DNA of 64,000 bases from Epinephelus fuscoguttatus (GCF_011397635.1 NC_064765.1:27246632-27310631); one strand, 5' to 3'. Counted from the first letter of the stretch, positions 32,743 through 44,900 are shown. Numbers and translations are program-made. The notes: generated by a model from the sequence alone, not told the origin.

Positions 32743-35626
32743 TTATTCTGCTTTGTCCATCCTCCTGGGGAAAAGAAATGGAGAAATTAGTCATAGTCAC
32801 ATGCATAAAACATACTGATATTACATGATTAGTTACCTCAGCAAATCCAGGAAAGCTGAGCGCAGCCCTCTTTGTCTGGGCTCCTGCTTTCTTTTAATCA
32901 CACCTTTCCCGTCTTGTTTTCTCATCACTTCTTCCTCATAACTCAGTGTCTGCGACCCATCCCCGGCTTTGGTTAACTGAATTTTTGAGCGAATCGTTGG
33001 GGCATCATTTGTTTCTTCTTGGGGCACCAGATCCGCATCTGTCAGCTCGTCTGTCATTTGGTTTAAATCATTCAGGTTTAAGACATGGATATTCATCTCG
33101 GCCACCAGAGGGATGTCAGCTTCTTGTGGAGCCTCAGACATTTCAGATCTTTCAAAACGCTGTTTTCTTTGGGATTCCTCTCCAAAAGTTGTTTTTTCCA
33201 TTTGTGGGGGAATTACCCATCCAACAACATATGTAAGAAGATTCAGGTCCAACATATTACCTACATTTACACTTTGATCTCCAATCTCATTTGTGAGAGG
33301 CTCCTGGTCTGTAGTTGACGGTTGTGGCTCAGGAATGTCATTTGATACGGCGTCACTTTCCTGTAACTGAACTTTTGAATTGTCTTCAGACTCAGGACCA
33401 ATATTCTTGCTGTGTTCATCTTGCACCTGTCCAGGTAGCCAGAGGGTCAGTCTGGCAACAGGGTCCTGACTCAAAACCACAACTCCCTGAGGGGGTCTTG
33501 ACACAGAGGTACCAGAAACAATTGCATCCTCAGTGGCTGCACCGTCAGACTGTGTGGCGTCGGTTATAGGGGTGGTGAAGGTTTCCTGTGGTTCAGAGAC
33601 AGAGGGCACCACATGATTGTCCACAATGACAAAGGGGCCAGTGCTGACGGTAGCTTTGGCGTCTGAAATGACACATTCAGTGGCGTTAGACACCAGAAAT
33701 AACCCAAGTCTGTTTACTGTTGCACCGTTTGACAAAAACGCTGACCTTCAGGAAGATGCCTGACGGACAGGCCTCTACACTTTGAACTACAGCACTCACA
33801 CACATCCACATTTCCACTTATGTCCTCCCATCTGAAAGAAAGATCAAGTTATAGGGGCAAAAAAAAGAAGCCAAATCTAGTGCATGGGTGTACAAATACC
33901 TTGACTGGATCATGTTATAGTTGCAGGATTTAGAACCAGAGGTGACACCCTGGTCTGAGACGAGGACGGTACAGTGGATGAACAGCTTCAGAGGAGAAGA
34001 AGGTTCACAAGTTCATACAGTTAAATTGTCAAATGTGATAACATAATGATTGTACTGATGTCTTTGTACATGGGTAAATACAAGAATGTATGTGTGAGAA
34101 TGTGTATTTACATGTACACATACCCACTTGTTTGTGGGCTTGTGCAGGTATGTATATTTATGGCACCTGTCCTCATGTCCTATGTTGGCAAAATGTATCC
34201 TAACTTGTTTTCAAATTAGATCCCGTGGAATTAAATTTATTCAACTAGATATCCTATGAACCCTTACGTAATCAGTTATAATTCTAGAAGTGTTTTCATT
34301 TTTAACTTCTTTATTTTATGACTTGAAACTCCAGTATTGCAATAACAATGTCTTAACATGGGGGAAAAAAAAAAAAAATTATCACCTCAGAAATGAGATA
34401 AGATGTGTTCAGGACAAAATTAATCACATCCGCTCTGTCGGAGGCCACAAACTGTGCGACAGCATGTGGAGAACCCAACGGAGCCGTGCACCTGGTAGAG
34501 AACAACATGCATCAGGGATAATTAGAACATCATGTCCAAACATTAAAATAAATGTCTGACTGGCTGCTTACCCTTTATTCATTATGACTGCATGTTTGCG
34601 TCTAGTCTGAGGCTCAGGAGATGCAGAGACAAAACAGGACTGGATGAAAAGCTGCTGCTCTGGCCTGGTTTTGGCAGAAACCTGGAAGTTGACAACCTGG
34701 CCTCTTTTATAGACATTTGAGTCTGCAGTGCTGGTCCAGGATGCTGCAGGAAAAACACATTTGTGACTACTAGTGAAACACCAAGTATCACAGCATATGT
34801 GACTTGTTATTACTCACGATTCATGGCTTTGATGCTAAAGGTCTTGCCATTCTCAGGAAATGTCATCGAGTCAAATAAGTTGTCATATGACCTGAAAGAC
34901 ATATCCTCCATTAGTGTGGTTATTTGTGACCACATGCAAATGTTTGCCAACTCAGTGGATGCACCTCTTTGGAATGCAGGAGATGTGCACGCTGGATGGA
35001 GTTTGCCACCAGGTGGAGGGAAGTTTTTTGAGATCCAAGTGCAGAGAGTTGGTATACCTCACCAAGCCGTTCTGCATCTGTGAGAGTATCAGAAAGTCTT
35101 ACAAGAGCTGTGGGAACAAAGTAATGACTAAATAATTTTGTCAACTCACCACATCTGCAGTAGTTCCACACTCATCCACACTGTAAGTGAAGACAAATTG
35201 GTTTGGTAGCTCTCTGTTACTGTAACAGCCATCACCCAACTGTAGCTCCTCTCCAGTCAGTGTGTCACCGTTGGATCTCTTATCGACCAACACAGTTAGC
35301 TTAGATTCATCGCAAAACACCTCTATTCTGGGAACGATCATGATGGGAGGTAACTCAGCGAGCATGTGAAAGTCAGGGCTTGGGGTTCGCCAGGAGCTGA
35401 AGATGGTGTCGTAAGGAGTGAAGTCAAAATTTCTCTCAAATGGAGGAGGCCTCATGTTGTCAAAAGGCATGATGTGGTGAAAAGGCCTCATTTTGGGAAA
35501 AGGCCTGAAGTTGCCAAAATATCCCGGAACATCCTCAAAAAATGGTGGAGCTTGCTTTCTTATCACTGATTGAGCAGAAATTAAATGCCCAAGTAAAAGG
35601 CAAAGAAATATCTCTGGTGTCCCCAT
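32743..35626 (-). CDS. ZP3/ZPC-type zona pellucida (egg envelope) protein with long tail, 9 exons
   Basis: A secreted component of the fish egg envelope. Exons in transcript order: 35150-35626, 34965-35077, 34818-34891, 34572-34743, 34386-34491, 33900-33985, 33746-33831, 32837-33662 and 32743-32764, about 653 residues. The start at 35626 gives a signal peptide (MGTPEIFLCLLLGHLISAQS); the ATG at 35686 overlaps a TATA-like box and is less likely. Residues about 21-90 are rich in Pro, Phe and Met-Arg-Pro. A ZP domain follows, with VFCDESKLTVLVDKR, YSVDECGTTADV, FIQSCFVSA, NKGCTAPLG and FIHCTVLV, then ZP3's extra cysteines as VCECCSSKC. After that comes an acidic Ser/Thr/Gln-rich tail of about 285 residues, mostly in one 826-nt exon and unlike the roughly 420-residue ZP3 norm. 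I see no C-terminal membrane span or clear furin site. The family is secure; the fish subtype is not assigned. Confidence 0.85.
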
Positions 35627-35720
35627 TGCAAACTTCAAAGTGGGCCAACCACTCTGATTACTCCCCACACACCCCAGGTGTGCCATTAATAAGGTGCAGT
35701 GGCAGGAGGGTCAGGTGCTG
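35626..35720 (-). promoter_or_regulatory. ZP gene promoter with E-boxes and TATA-like box
   Basis: On the minus strand TTATTAA (35686-35692) lies about 60 bp before the chosen start codon. Two CACCTG E-boxes (plus-strand CAGGTG at 35675-35680 and 35712-35717) are nearby. E-boxes bound by FIGLA drive zona pellucida genes in oocytes. This is a motif-level guess. Confidence 0.35.
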
Positions 35721-36058
35721 GCAATCAAGCTAACGAGGCAGGCAGGCAATTATCTCGCATTGAGAGGAGACACCAGCCAGTAATGCCTTTTGTGTGTGTG
35801 ACTGTGAGACAGGAGGTGTTTAGCAGCTGTAATTCAAACAAAAAACACAACACTGTGAATTTTGCTCATGCTCTTTCAGATATTTAAAGCTGAGATAACT
35901 TCTGTCTGAAGTAAATCATGCAGTCTTTCCTATCTTCAATAATAGCAGCAATATTCACTTAAAGAAAATGTAAGTCATAGATGACTCTTAAATCCTTATA
36001 CTGTGCCTATTGATGACTGAGTCAGTAGTACACAAAAGTATCCCAGATAGCCAAAATG

Positions 36059-36330
36059 ACCTGGCCCAGCACTGGCCCAACCCAGTTACCTGACTCTGCT
36101 GGCACTCAGGACGAATGACACCCCATAAATGGGCGAAATAAACTGGCCTAATTTTGGCTGCTGACACTACCATCACTGGGCTGTTATCAAAAATTACCTG
36201 GCACAGCGTTGGCCCAATCTCGGCACGCTGGAAGAAATAAGTTGGGCAGCGTCTGGTTGCCCACCTTGGTTGAGACAGATAAACTGGCCCGATTCCAGTT
36301 GTTGACACTGACATCACTGGGTGGTGTCAT
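36059..36330. repeat. Tandem dimer of a 137-bp repeat unit
   Basis: Two diverged copies in the same direction (about 36059-36195 and 36196-36330). Each begins ACCTGGCMCAGC, has AAACTGGCC in the middle and ends with CACTGACATCACTGGG or close to it. It resembles a dispersed fish repeat rich in TGGCCCA. No coding sense is seen. Confidence 0.65.
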
Positions 36331-36456
36331 GCTGATATTATAATTTCTAAAATTGTGCATGTAATACATTTCTTTTCTTAAAATTATGTTAATTGTGTGA
36401 GGAAACAAGTGACCTTTACATATTCAAAGAACGTAAACAAACGAAGCAGTAGGCTA

Positions 36457-36830
36457 CAGTGTAAAAATACTCAATTACAAGTAAAAGTCCTACATAAAAA
36501 ATCTTACTGAAGTAAAAGTACAAAAGCATAAGCATCAAAATATACTTAATGTAAAGTACCAAGAGTGAGTACTCATAATGCAGAATGACCCATTACAGAT
36601 TACATCACTAGATTGCAGTCGGTGATGCATCACTTTAATGTTGCAAAAATAGAGTGGTAAAAATCAGGGATCATTTTAGTCGAACCCGGGCCCCTGCGGC
36701 AACAGCCTTGTACATGGGGCGCCTGCTCTATCCACTAAGCCATCAACACCCCAGTAAAGTAACTATTCTAATCACTTTATCAAACTAATGTAACTATATG
36801 ATTACTTTTCTGACAAATGTTTTAAACTAA
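36457..36830. repeat. Interspersed repeat with an inserted tRNA-derived SINE head
   Basis: AAAATACTCAATTACAAGTA and AAAAGTACAAAAGCATAAGC are marks of a common fish repeat. It is interrupted by the tRNA-like segment at 36679-36753. Confidence 0.45.
36679..36753 (-). repeat. tRNA-derived SINE head or tRNA pseudogene
   Basis: On the minus strand TGGCTTAGTGGATAGAGCAG (box A-like) and GGGTTCGACT (box B-like) are at tRNA spacing. The middle cannot fold a normal anticodon arm and no CCA-side acceptor pairing is clear. It is a SINE head or decayed tRNA copy, not a working tRNA. Confidence 0.55.
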
Positions 36831-37060
36831 GCAATAAAGATGAAAAGTTCTAAAAACAGTGTAGGCAGTGTAAACCTCACAACAACTCAGCACGGATTAC
36901 TGTCAAAGTTCTTCTTTTTATCGAAGCTGTTTACCAAAAATATATATTCAGATGTAACCCCTTTGTAATCAGCAATATTTGGACTAGTCACTGTAATTTA
37001 TTGACATGGGGTTTTTTTCTCAGTTACTGTAATGGATTATAATTAGGCCTCTATTTAGGC

Positions 37061-37697
37061 CAGGGGCAGGCAACCTGTGGCTCCGGAGCTGTATGCAGCT
37101 CTTTACAACTTCACCAGTGGCTTCCGGTGGCTTTGACATAAAATTATCTGGAAATGAATAGTTATGTTTTAACATTCAGATTTTCATTTGTCATTGTTTT
37201 ATGCCTAAAGTAATTATTGCATTCTACAGCTGTAAAACTGTGTAGCCTATACATTGAATTAAAAAATGTTTTAACGTTTCATCAGCTAAAATGTGCATCA
37301 TACATCTTCGTTCTGGTGCCTTTTCCTCTAAATTTTGCCCAGGTTCAGTAGTGGTGGCTAGCCTGGAGTCCCTCTAGCAAGGCTTGCTATGGATTTCAAA
37401 TCCAAAAAAGGAATAGAGCTTTAGGATTTAATAATGTATGGACAGATTCATTTGCTTTTACCACCAAAGCTGCAAAGTTAAAGTACTAAATAATTATAAA
37501 TAGCCGCTGCTGAGTAGCCACCTTGTAGTAAATCATATTAATGGCTGCTCATTTACACCTATTCCTTATGATGATGAACAAATTTAGACTTAATAGGCTG
37601 TTACCTTTATTCAAATATGTTTGCGGCTCCAGACAGATTTTATTGTCTTTTTTTGGCTAAATAGGGCTCTTTCAGTAGTAAAGGCTGCCGACCCCTG
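37061..37697. mobile_element. hAT-type MITE with 8-bp target duplication
   Basis: Inverted ends CAGGGGCAGGCAACC and GGCTGCCGACCCCTG bound 637 bp. Flanks ATTTAGGC (37053-37060) and ATTTGGGC (37698-37705) agree at 7 of 8 bases. This is a classic hAT terminus. There is no transposase frame. Confidence 0.82.
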
Positions 37698-38162
37698 ATT
37701 TGGGCCTGCACATTTTTTTGCAGTTTCACAGTAAATAGTTACTCCCTAACAGTGCCTATGAAAATATATTATAATTCAGTGGTTTAACAATCTAAATCAG
37801 CAAGGTAACTACTAACCAAGCATTAAAATGGGCTAAATAAGGAGGAATAAAAGATGTTCTTACAATATACTCTACTTATAATTTTTTGAAATATGCTTGC
37901 TTCAATTTAGCTATTAGCTAATAGGGAGAGAGCTGCATGTGGGTCAAACAGATAAATAACTTTTCCCTTTGTGATGGACAGTGAACGTGCAGCGGGGCGG
38001 AGCCTCCGCACAGGTAGGCGGAAGGTGACGCCTTCCTGTGTGCAGGTGAGCGGCAGCGGAGGAAGACAGACCTACCAGAGCGGAGTGTCCAAAAATAACT
38101 GCCAGAAATGACTTTAATACAACTTGTACACTAATGTGAGCTGAGGGGACATAAAATCCACC

Positions 38163-41100
38163 ATGGTGAATTTAGGTAAGTTGACTTTCATACGTGTTTA
38201 CCTGCAGTGACGGAGTATATAGGTATGTCGTGCCAAAGTTTTTAGGCGTGGTCTGCGCAGTCAACTGAGCGCAAAGAGAAGACCAAGGACACGCTTCTGG
38301 TGTTTGGATGACGGAAGTTAATGTGATATCTTATTTATATTGTTAATGTATTTAAACGAAACCTGTTTAACTAATGTGGTTGTTTGAATTAGACCAAGAT
38401 AAAAGAAACTTCTGGGAGGATAGCTGTTGCATAAGCTTGCCAAGGATTCATAATAGGTTGTTGATAGTTCAGATAAAGATTGTATGGGTCCCACACTGTA
38501 TAGCCTATCATCATCTTATCAGAAAGTAAAAAGCAGAATGAGACATGAGACATGCAGGTTATGTGTAACTCTGACACTACATGAATATTTTTAACATTAA
38601 ACCATAGTGTATTTGTTTGGGTCTGTACATCACAGTTACAATATGTGCTTATGTGTACCTGACTGGCAGCAAACATTAGACTAACAATGTTATGACCTGA
38701 AACACACTGAGGTTTTTTTTTTTACTCAGCACCCAGCTGAAGGCTTGGATGAGACAAACCAATAGGAGATGTGTGTTTGTACCTGACACCTCAGGCCAGG
38801 TTATTGTGGTGGTGAATGTTTGAACACCCCACCCATACCTTTGTCCTGTTTGGTTCAGCAGGGGCTTACGTGGGAGTTAATGGGTGGGTGCTACACCTTT
38901 CCCCTGAGGAAGGAATAACACAGTGCAACACAGACCCCGTCTCTGACTTGTTAACGTAGCTGCAGCAGTTTGCAGCATGCAGAGGGTGAGATCTTCAGCC
39001 CTCTCAGCAGGGGTCGGGGATGATTGTGGTCTTATTCTATAGCGTTGTCATGGTGTGCTAACCACTGGCCTGCCTTTTTTTTTTTTTTCGCTTTGCTGAA
39101 ACCACAACATTGCAGAAGTGTCACACAGTCTCTGAGTGTGCTGCAGTTCTAGCTCATTCTATATTTTAGATCAGTAACAAACTTGTGCTTACTGTAATTT
39201 CATCCTGTATACTGTGTCGGTTCCCGTCAACAACACTGATGTGCAAACAGCTGGTGTTTATACACTCTTTTATAGGGTTACAGTCACATGTGAAGAATTT
39301 GTTTATCTTCTAGATTTTGGCAGAGGTCACAATGCTTGAAGCTAATTTAAGACTGAGTTCAAAATAACATTTTTATGCTTCCTTTAGGAGTATGCTGCGC
39401 CAACCTCAAGGACAACAAAGCCCTGATGAAAATGGGGCTGGGGTTGGTGCTGGTGGGCCATGTCAACTTTCTTCTTGCAGCGCTGACGCACGGTGCCGCG
39501 CTCAGGCACATCAACGTGCACGCTTTGGCCCGTACCATGGTGTATGCTATCTCTAATGTCATTGCTATTGTGGCAGGCTTGTTGGTAAGTGGTGCAAAGA
39601 CTCACCGTGTGTATAAAGAACTTAAAAGCAACCAGTGGGTGTTGGTTTAAAACTGGAAGTAGTGGTTTGCTGCTGCAGTGTATAGTATGTAAATCCTTAA
39701 AAAAAAGACTTGAGTAGTTGTATTGTATCACCTGTATCTGTGATGAATGATCCATTATTTTTCCTTAGGGAATTATCTCTGGAATAACCGCCATAGTCCT
39801 GTCCAAAAACAAGAGGAACAGGATCTTGGTAAATAGCTTCTCCCTCCTCCATTCAGCACACACATCTGTCATTTGCCAGCTCCTGTTAGAACTTGCTCTC
39901 TGTGTTTGAGTGAGCGCATGTGTGTGTGGACATATGGAAGATGATACCTATTTAAATTGGTAGCATACATGTCGTGCAAATACGGAGTTCATTCAAATGT
40001 TCAAACTAATGAGGACTCACTGTGGTTTCTATCAGAGTCACATGAGTTGGATACGAGTCAGACTTGAGTCACAAATTTGATTACGTTAGACTTGAAAAAA
40101 TCAAAAAAGGCTTGAAACTCGACTTGCACTTTAACACCAGTAACTTGTGGCTTCACTTGGATTTAAGCCCTTTAACTTAAAAATACTTCAAATCTTCACC
40201 TGAGCTTAAAGATTAAAAAGTATGTTTTTTAAAGATTGTGCCATAGATCAGTTTATTTCCTGAATCAACTATCATTAACGCTATTCATTCCCAGCAAGTC
40301 GACAATTCCCCAGATGATCCACTTTGTTTGAACCAACCCAACCAGGATCCAAACAAGTTGCATGTGAGAATCATGAAGAAATAACGTTACTGAGTGGCAG
40401 TCGGAAAAAACGACACCAAAGATAATTTTGTTCACGTACAAAAACTAGGAAAAAGAAGAAATTGCCACATGCAAAATGTACAAGTCAAAAAGATCAGATG
40501 AAGTTGCAACAACATAAAATTTCTTTCAGCATTTGAAGTTGTGCACTTCTAATATTACCATAGTTAGTGAGCTAATGCTAAGCTAACACGATCTTAACCC
40601 TTTGATGCACAACATGGGTCTAAAGTGACCCGACTGAGTTTTTATGTTCTATATCTTTGCAATAAATTAACTTCATCATTCAGTATTCCAGGTTTTCCTC
40701 AATTAACTTGTTTTTGATCATTATACATCCTTATTTTATATTTTCCTTTCTTACTTTTTTAATAAAAACCCTTTTTGTATCACTACCCTTCTAATGCACA
40801 ACATGGGTCTAAAATGACCCATATCCATTTTCTATGATATTTCATGTATGGCTGAGTGTTTCTATGATATATCTTTGAAATAAATGTATTTTATCATTTA
40901 TTATTCCAAGTAATCAGTAAATATCTTGTTTTTGTTTAGCACAAATCATCATTTTATTTTTTTCCTTTCTTATTTTATGAACAAGCACAGCTTTTGTATT
41001 TCTACATCAAGTTTGCACACATGGGTTAGCATTTGGCGGGAACCTGTGAAAGTTGTTTGTTTGCAAGTAAGAACATACTTACCACGGACAACTGTTCACA

Positions 41101-44100
41101 GCTCAGCACAGCTCCCTTTGTACATCTGATACATGTTAGTCTTGTTTTACAATTGTTCAAACATTACCCTAATAAAATATATGATGATAATTGTGAAATA
41201 TAGTTGTACATTATATTTGATTAGGTTTAGGTTACCTTGAGAGTGAGTACATTACTTGTAAGTAATTACTGTTAGCTAGCTAGCTGTTGACATATTCTAT
41301 TTTAGTTCTTTGTAGTTAGCAAACTATTGTAGTTAGCTAAGTCGTTATCTAACTATTTGGCTAAGTAGTTGGCTAAGCTACTTAGCCTAGGAGTTAAATA
41401 ACTAACTTAATAGGATGGTGTCCTCCAGACTTGCTTCGTTTCAATGAAAAAATCTCTTCTTGAATAAACTCTTCTCTTCACAGAAGTACCCATTAGTAGT
41501 TGAGAAACATATAATAAAATTCAGTAAAGCTAAGTAAAATTGCAGAGCTACCAGACTTTGCTGCTATAATAGTTGAAGCGCGTGTTCTAGAATGAACCAC
41601 CCCCACCCCTCCTTGAAGGTCAAGTTAATTTTATTTAGTTTTATTTTCTATGTAGCACCAGATCACAGCAGAAGTCATTTGAGGTTACCTTGCCTATAGA
41701 ACATGTCTATAACTTGTCCTTTTATTAAACAAACTCAATAGCCCCATGTCATTTATCTTGTTTACACCATGGCATGTCATTTCTGTCTCTACATAGTCAT
41801 GTTATCTGTTATCAGAGGTATGTGTATGTGACAAAATGATAAATAAATATGTTGCAAATATTGTATGAGTGTTTGGCCCCACTCACTGCTGAAGTAATTA
41901 TTTGAAACAAATTATTATTATTGTATTAAGTCATTTGATTTTAAATCACACTTGGATGAATGGGTCATTTTTGATCTGTGTGTAAACTTGATGTAGTAAT
42001 ACAAAAACTATTTTTGTTCATAAAGTATGAAAAGAAAAATGGAAATAATGACCTGTTGTAATCAAATACAAGATATTTAAAGAATACTTGGAATATTCAA
42101 TCATAAAATAATTTGATTTCAAAAGATAGAGCAAAGAAACACTCAGCCAGCATGAAATAACATGGGAAATGGATATGGGTCGTTTTTGACCCATGTTGTG
42201 CATTAGAAGGGGTGTGCATATGTTGTGCATCAAAGGGTTAACAGCTAAGAGGGTTTTTAACAAACTTGTTTTTACAAATAAATGTAAATTTAAAAAAGAA
42301 GTCATGATTTTTTGTAAATTTGATAAATTATTACTCTGTCGTTAAATGGCATTACATTTGTGAAAGAGCACATTATGACTTGTTTATGACACGAAACTCA
42401 GAGTTTAGGACTTTGGACGTGACTTATGACTTTCCAGTTGAGTGTAAAGACTTGAGACCTACTTGTGACTTGCAAAACAGTTATTTGGTCCCACCTACTA
42501 CTGATACTGATTTGTATTCCATGTTCGCACAGCTCTTCTATCTTACATCTACTTGACCCTGAAAAGCATGTTATCTTTTATGAGGAAAATGTCTTTCCCA
42601 TACTAGATCAAGTGTTTTGTTGTCACTGACTAACATGTGCTGTTGTCCTTGCAGCAGTGGGTCTTGCTGGTCTTCAGCTTCGTGGCAGGTCTCTTGGCGA
42701 TCGCCTCCACCCTGAGTTTGTCAGTGTCCATGGTGAAAGCCATTGCTAACAAAGGGCAAGGCCTGCTAACACACTGCAAGTCTTTCCCTAAAGATGTCGG
42801 CTCCTCTAGCATCACATATGAATGCCCTTTTGACCCCACCCGCATCTATGTAAGTTCCATATAAATATTTATCCGTTAGCAGTTTTGTATTGACTTGAAT
42901 TGCTGTATAATAGAAAGGAAGCAGTTTATTGATCAGACATATGTGCTGTCATCTTTTTTTGTCAACCAGGGGACCACGATCATCCTGTGGATACCTCTCA
43001 TCTTAATGTCCGTGTTGGAAACAGTGTTCTCTCTCCGCTGCTTTGCCGCCTGTACTTCATTCCTTTACCTGTGTCCGTGCAGGAAGAGGCCAGTCCGGGC
43101 CAAGAGGGTAAGCTGCTGTCAGATCACTGACTGTCACCAGCATTAGACTTAGACCTGCATGAATGTGCAGATTGCAATATTATTTTATCTCGCTGTGTCA
43201 CATATAGTGAGTAATATAATGTGAATTTATAAAGCCTTCACAACAGAAGTGAAAAATCCATACAGCAAAAGGGGCCGATACTGTAACCTTAATTCACTAA
43301 AGGAGAATTGTATTTATTTACAAGAGAAATCAGCACTTTTCTGCCCCACTGTGACATTGGTATTGAGAATGGCATACTGCACTGTAGCTACTGTTTGAGG
43401 TTACACAGTGTTTAACTATTAAATATCATTTTAATAAAAGGCACAGCAGCAATAAAAAAAATCATTAAAGCAAGTCAAAGTTTCAACAGTAAGCTGAAGT
43501 GGCTTCTTTATATCCACAAATATCAATGTGACACTGAATTTGATACAGACAAATAAAAGCCAGTGGTGTAGACGTGCTGACGGGGCAGACTTGAGCAGAG
43601 CAGGGTGGAAACTGTGTCCCTCATCTCGTGCTGTCTCAGTGCATGATCACATGGTTCGATCTGTGGTTGAAGGTTGGGTTGATGTAAAATGAAAAAGCAC
43701 ACGTCATAGTGACCGTTTTTTTATTCTCTTTTGGTGAGAGGTTGTCTTTGCTGGTGCTTTGTTCATCCCCCACCCTGGCTGCCAATCAGTGCTTTTGATG
43801 TGTCACACACTTATAATTCCCATGTGCGAACAAAAACAAATAAGTTCCCTGTGAAGGTTTTTTAAATTAAATTCAAAATTTTTAGCTAAAGTGTGCCTCT
43901 TTATTAGGACATAGGTGCACACAACAAACTGATAGTCAAAATAAAATTAATTCCTAACTTTTTGTATAGGCTCAGTTGAATATATTATCCCAAAATCCCA
44001 CACCTGAGTTGGCATCATGGCACACCATTTGAGAACCACTGCTCTTTATAACAGTATTGTGAACAGTTTGTATGTGTTGTCTGATAAGCTTTAATTTCAG

Positions 44101-44512
44101 CCAAGCTGATACAAACTGTCTGTATTTTAAGTTTAAGTTATTTTCATTCTTGTCACGGTACAATGGCGTAAAATAGCCCATGAAATATGGTTGTTAAGGA
44201 TGTCATTGGCCAAATGGGTTTTAACATAAACATATCTTAAGGTTTACTTCTAGTGTATATGCACAAAGAAACAGAAATGTCAAGATTTCAGATTTTCTAT
44301 TTTTTTTTAATTATCTGTTGATTGCAGTCATGGACAGTCAGCTTCTCATAAATTAAACTATATTTCATGTGATGTTCCAGGTACGTATCCAGAGAGCTGT
44401 TGAAATCCCACCATCTCCTCCAGCACGAGATCTAGAGAGCGATGCGGGAGCTGAGCCTGCAGAGCAGGAGGACCTGCTGGACAATGCTGTGGCGCAGAGT
44501 GAATGGCTCTGA
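38163..44512 (+). CDS. tmem54: Transmembrane protein 54, 6 exons
   Basis: A four-pass membrane protein of unclear function, known in mammals as TMEM54 (beta-casein-like protein family). Exons: 38163-38175, 39388-39584, 39769-39828, 42655-42849, 42970-43107 and 44381-44512, about 244 residues against 222 in human. Membrane segments: LMKMGLGLVLVGHVNFLLAA, then VYAISNVIAIVAGLL continuing into GIISGITAIVLS, then WVLLVFSFVAGLLAIAS, then TIILWIPLILMSVLETVFSL. The conserved CPFDPTRIY precedes the last span. The cytoplasmic tail is acidic and Pro-rich. Exon 4 has a tandem acceptor (GCAGCAG), so transcripts may differ by one Gln. Intron 3 (2.8 kb) is swollen by a nested transposon. The family match is strong; fish have a/b copies and I cannot tell which this is. 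Confidence 0.9.
40030..42500. repeat. Older GACTTG-rich repeat interrupted by a piggyBac-like element
   Basis: The left part (about 40030-40593: CAGACTTGAGTCACAAATTT, GGCTTGAAACTCGACTTGC) and the right part (about 42242-42500: AAGACTTGAGACCTACTTG, CAAAACAGTTATTTGGTCCC) look like two halves of one dispersed fish repeat ending GGTCCCACCT. They are split at a TTAA by the element at 40598-42237. It lies in tmem54 intron 3. Confidence 0.55.
40598..42237. mobile_element. Non-autonomous piggyBac-like element
   Basis: Ends CCCTTTGATGCACAACATG and ATGTTGTGCATCAAAGGG are near-perfect inverted repeats flanked by TTAA on both sides (40594-40597 and 42238-42241), the piggyBac target. CACAACATGGGTCTAAA recurs inside at about 40797, and its inverse occurs near 42190, so the subterminal regions are long inverted repeats with an internal duplication. 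1640 bp, no transposase frame. A SINE-like piece (about 41617-41715) sits within it. Confidence 0.8.
43990..44041. repeat. Possible hAT right-end remnant
   Basis: Ends CCATTTGAGAACCACTG, the right terminus of the CAGTGGTTCTCAA hAT group. No matching left end was found, so it is a fragment. It lies in tmem54 intron 5. Confidence 0.35.
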
Positions 44513-44900
44513 ACCAGCTAAACCTAATGAGATAGGTTGCAAACCGCTTGGCTTAACTTGATGAAATGCAACACCATCTTGTTGCATCGAGTGTCTGTTA
44601 CACATTAAATGTCTGAAGAAGACATCTGTGGGACTTGAGTCAGAAAAAAAACATGTCATTTTATTTCCTTTCATATAAATATACAAGTTCTTAAATACTG
44701 ACATTGGTTTGACTTTGAATGATCAGACTGTGTGTGTACCAAGTATTGTCTTGTAATTGCAAAGCACTGTCACCTGTATCTTGACATTAAAATGTTTTTT
44801 TTAAATATATTGTCAATTATTTCAGACTGGACATAACATTTTAAGAACTTTTATTTTGAAAAACTTAACAGAACAAAGCTACATAACGTTCTAGGGCAAT
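44513..44900. other. Abutting 3' ends of tmem54 (+) and hdac1 (-)
   Basis: tmem54 has ATTAAA at 44786-44791 on plus. hdac1 has AATAAA on minus (TTTATT at 44850-44855, and another near 44903). The two transcripts end tail to tail within about 100 bp and may overlap. Confidence 0.55.

Noticed and set aside
33663-33735. Extension of the ZP tail frame upstream as an independent gene start
   Set aside because: It begins at TTG and a good splice acceptor (ATTTCAG) precedes 33662. It is the large exon of the ZP gene plus open intron sequence.
35627-35686. Upstream ATG of the ZP gene at 35686
   Set aside because: It overlaps a TATA-like box and buries the signal peptide. The ATG at 35626 gives a normal secretory start.
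43560-44041. A full hAT element ending at 44041
   Set aside because: CAGTGGTG at about 43563 is not a good partner of the right end and no matching 8-bp flanks were found, so only a fragment is reported.
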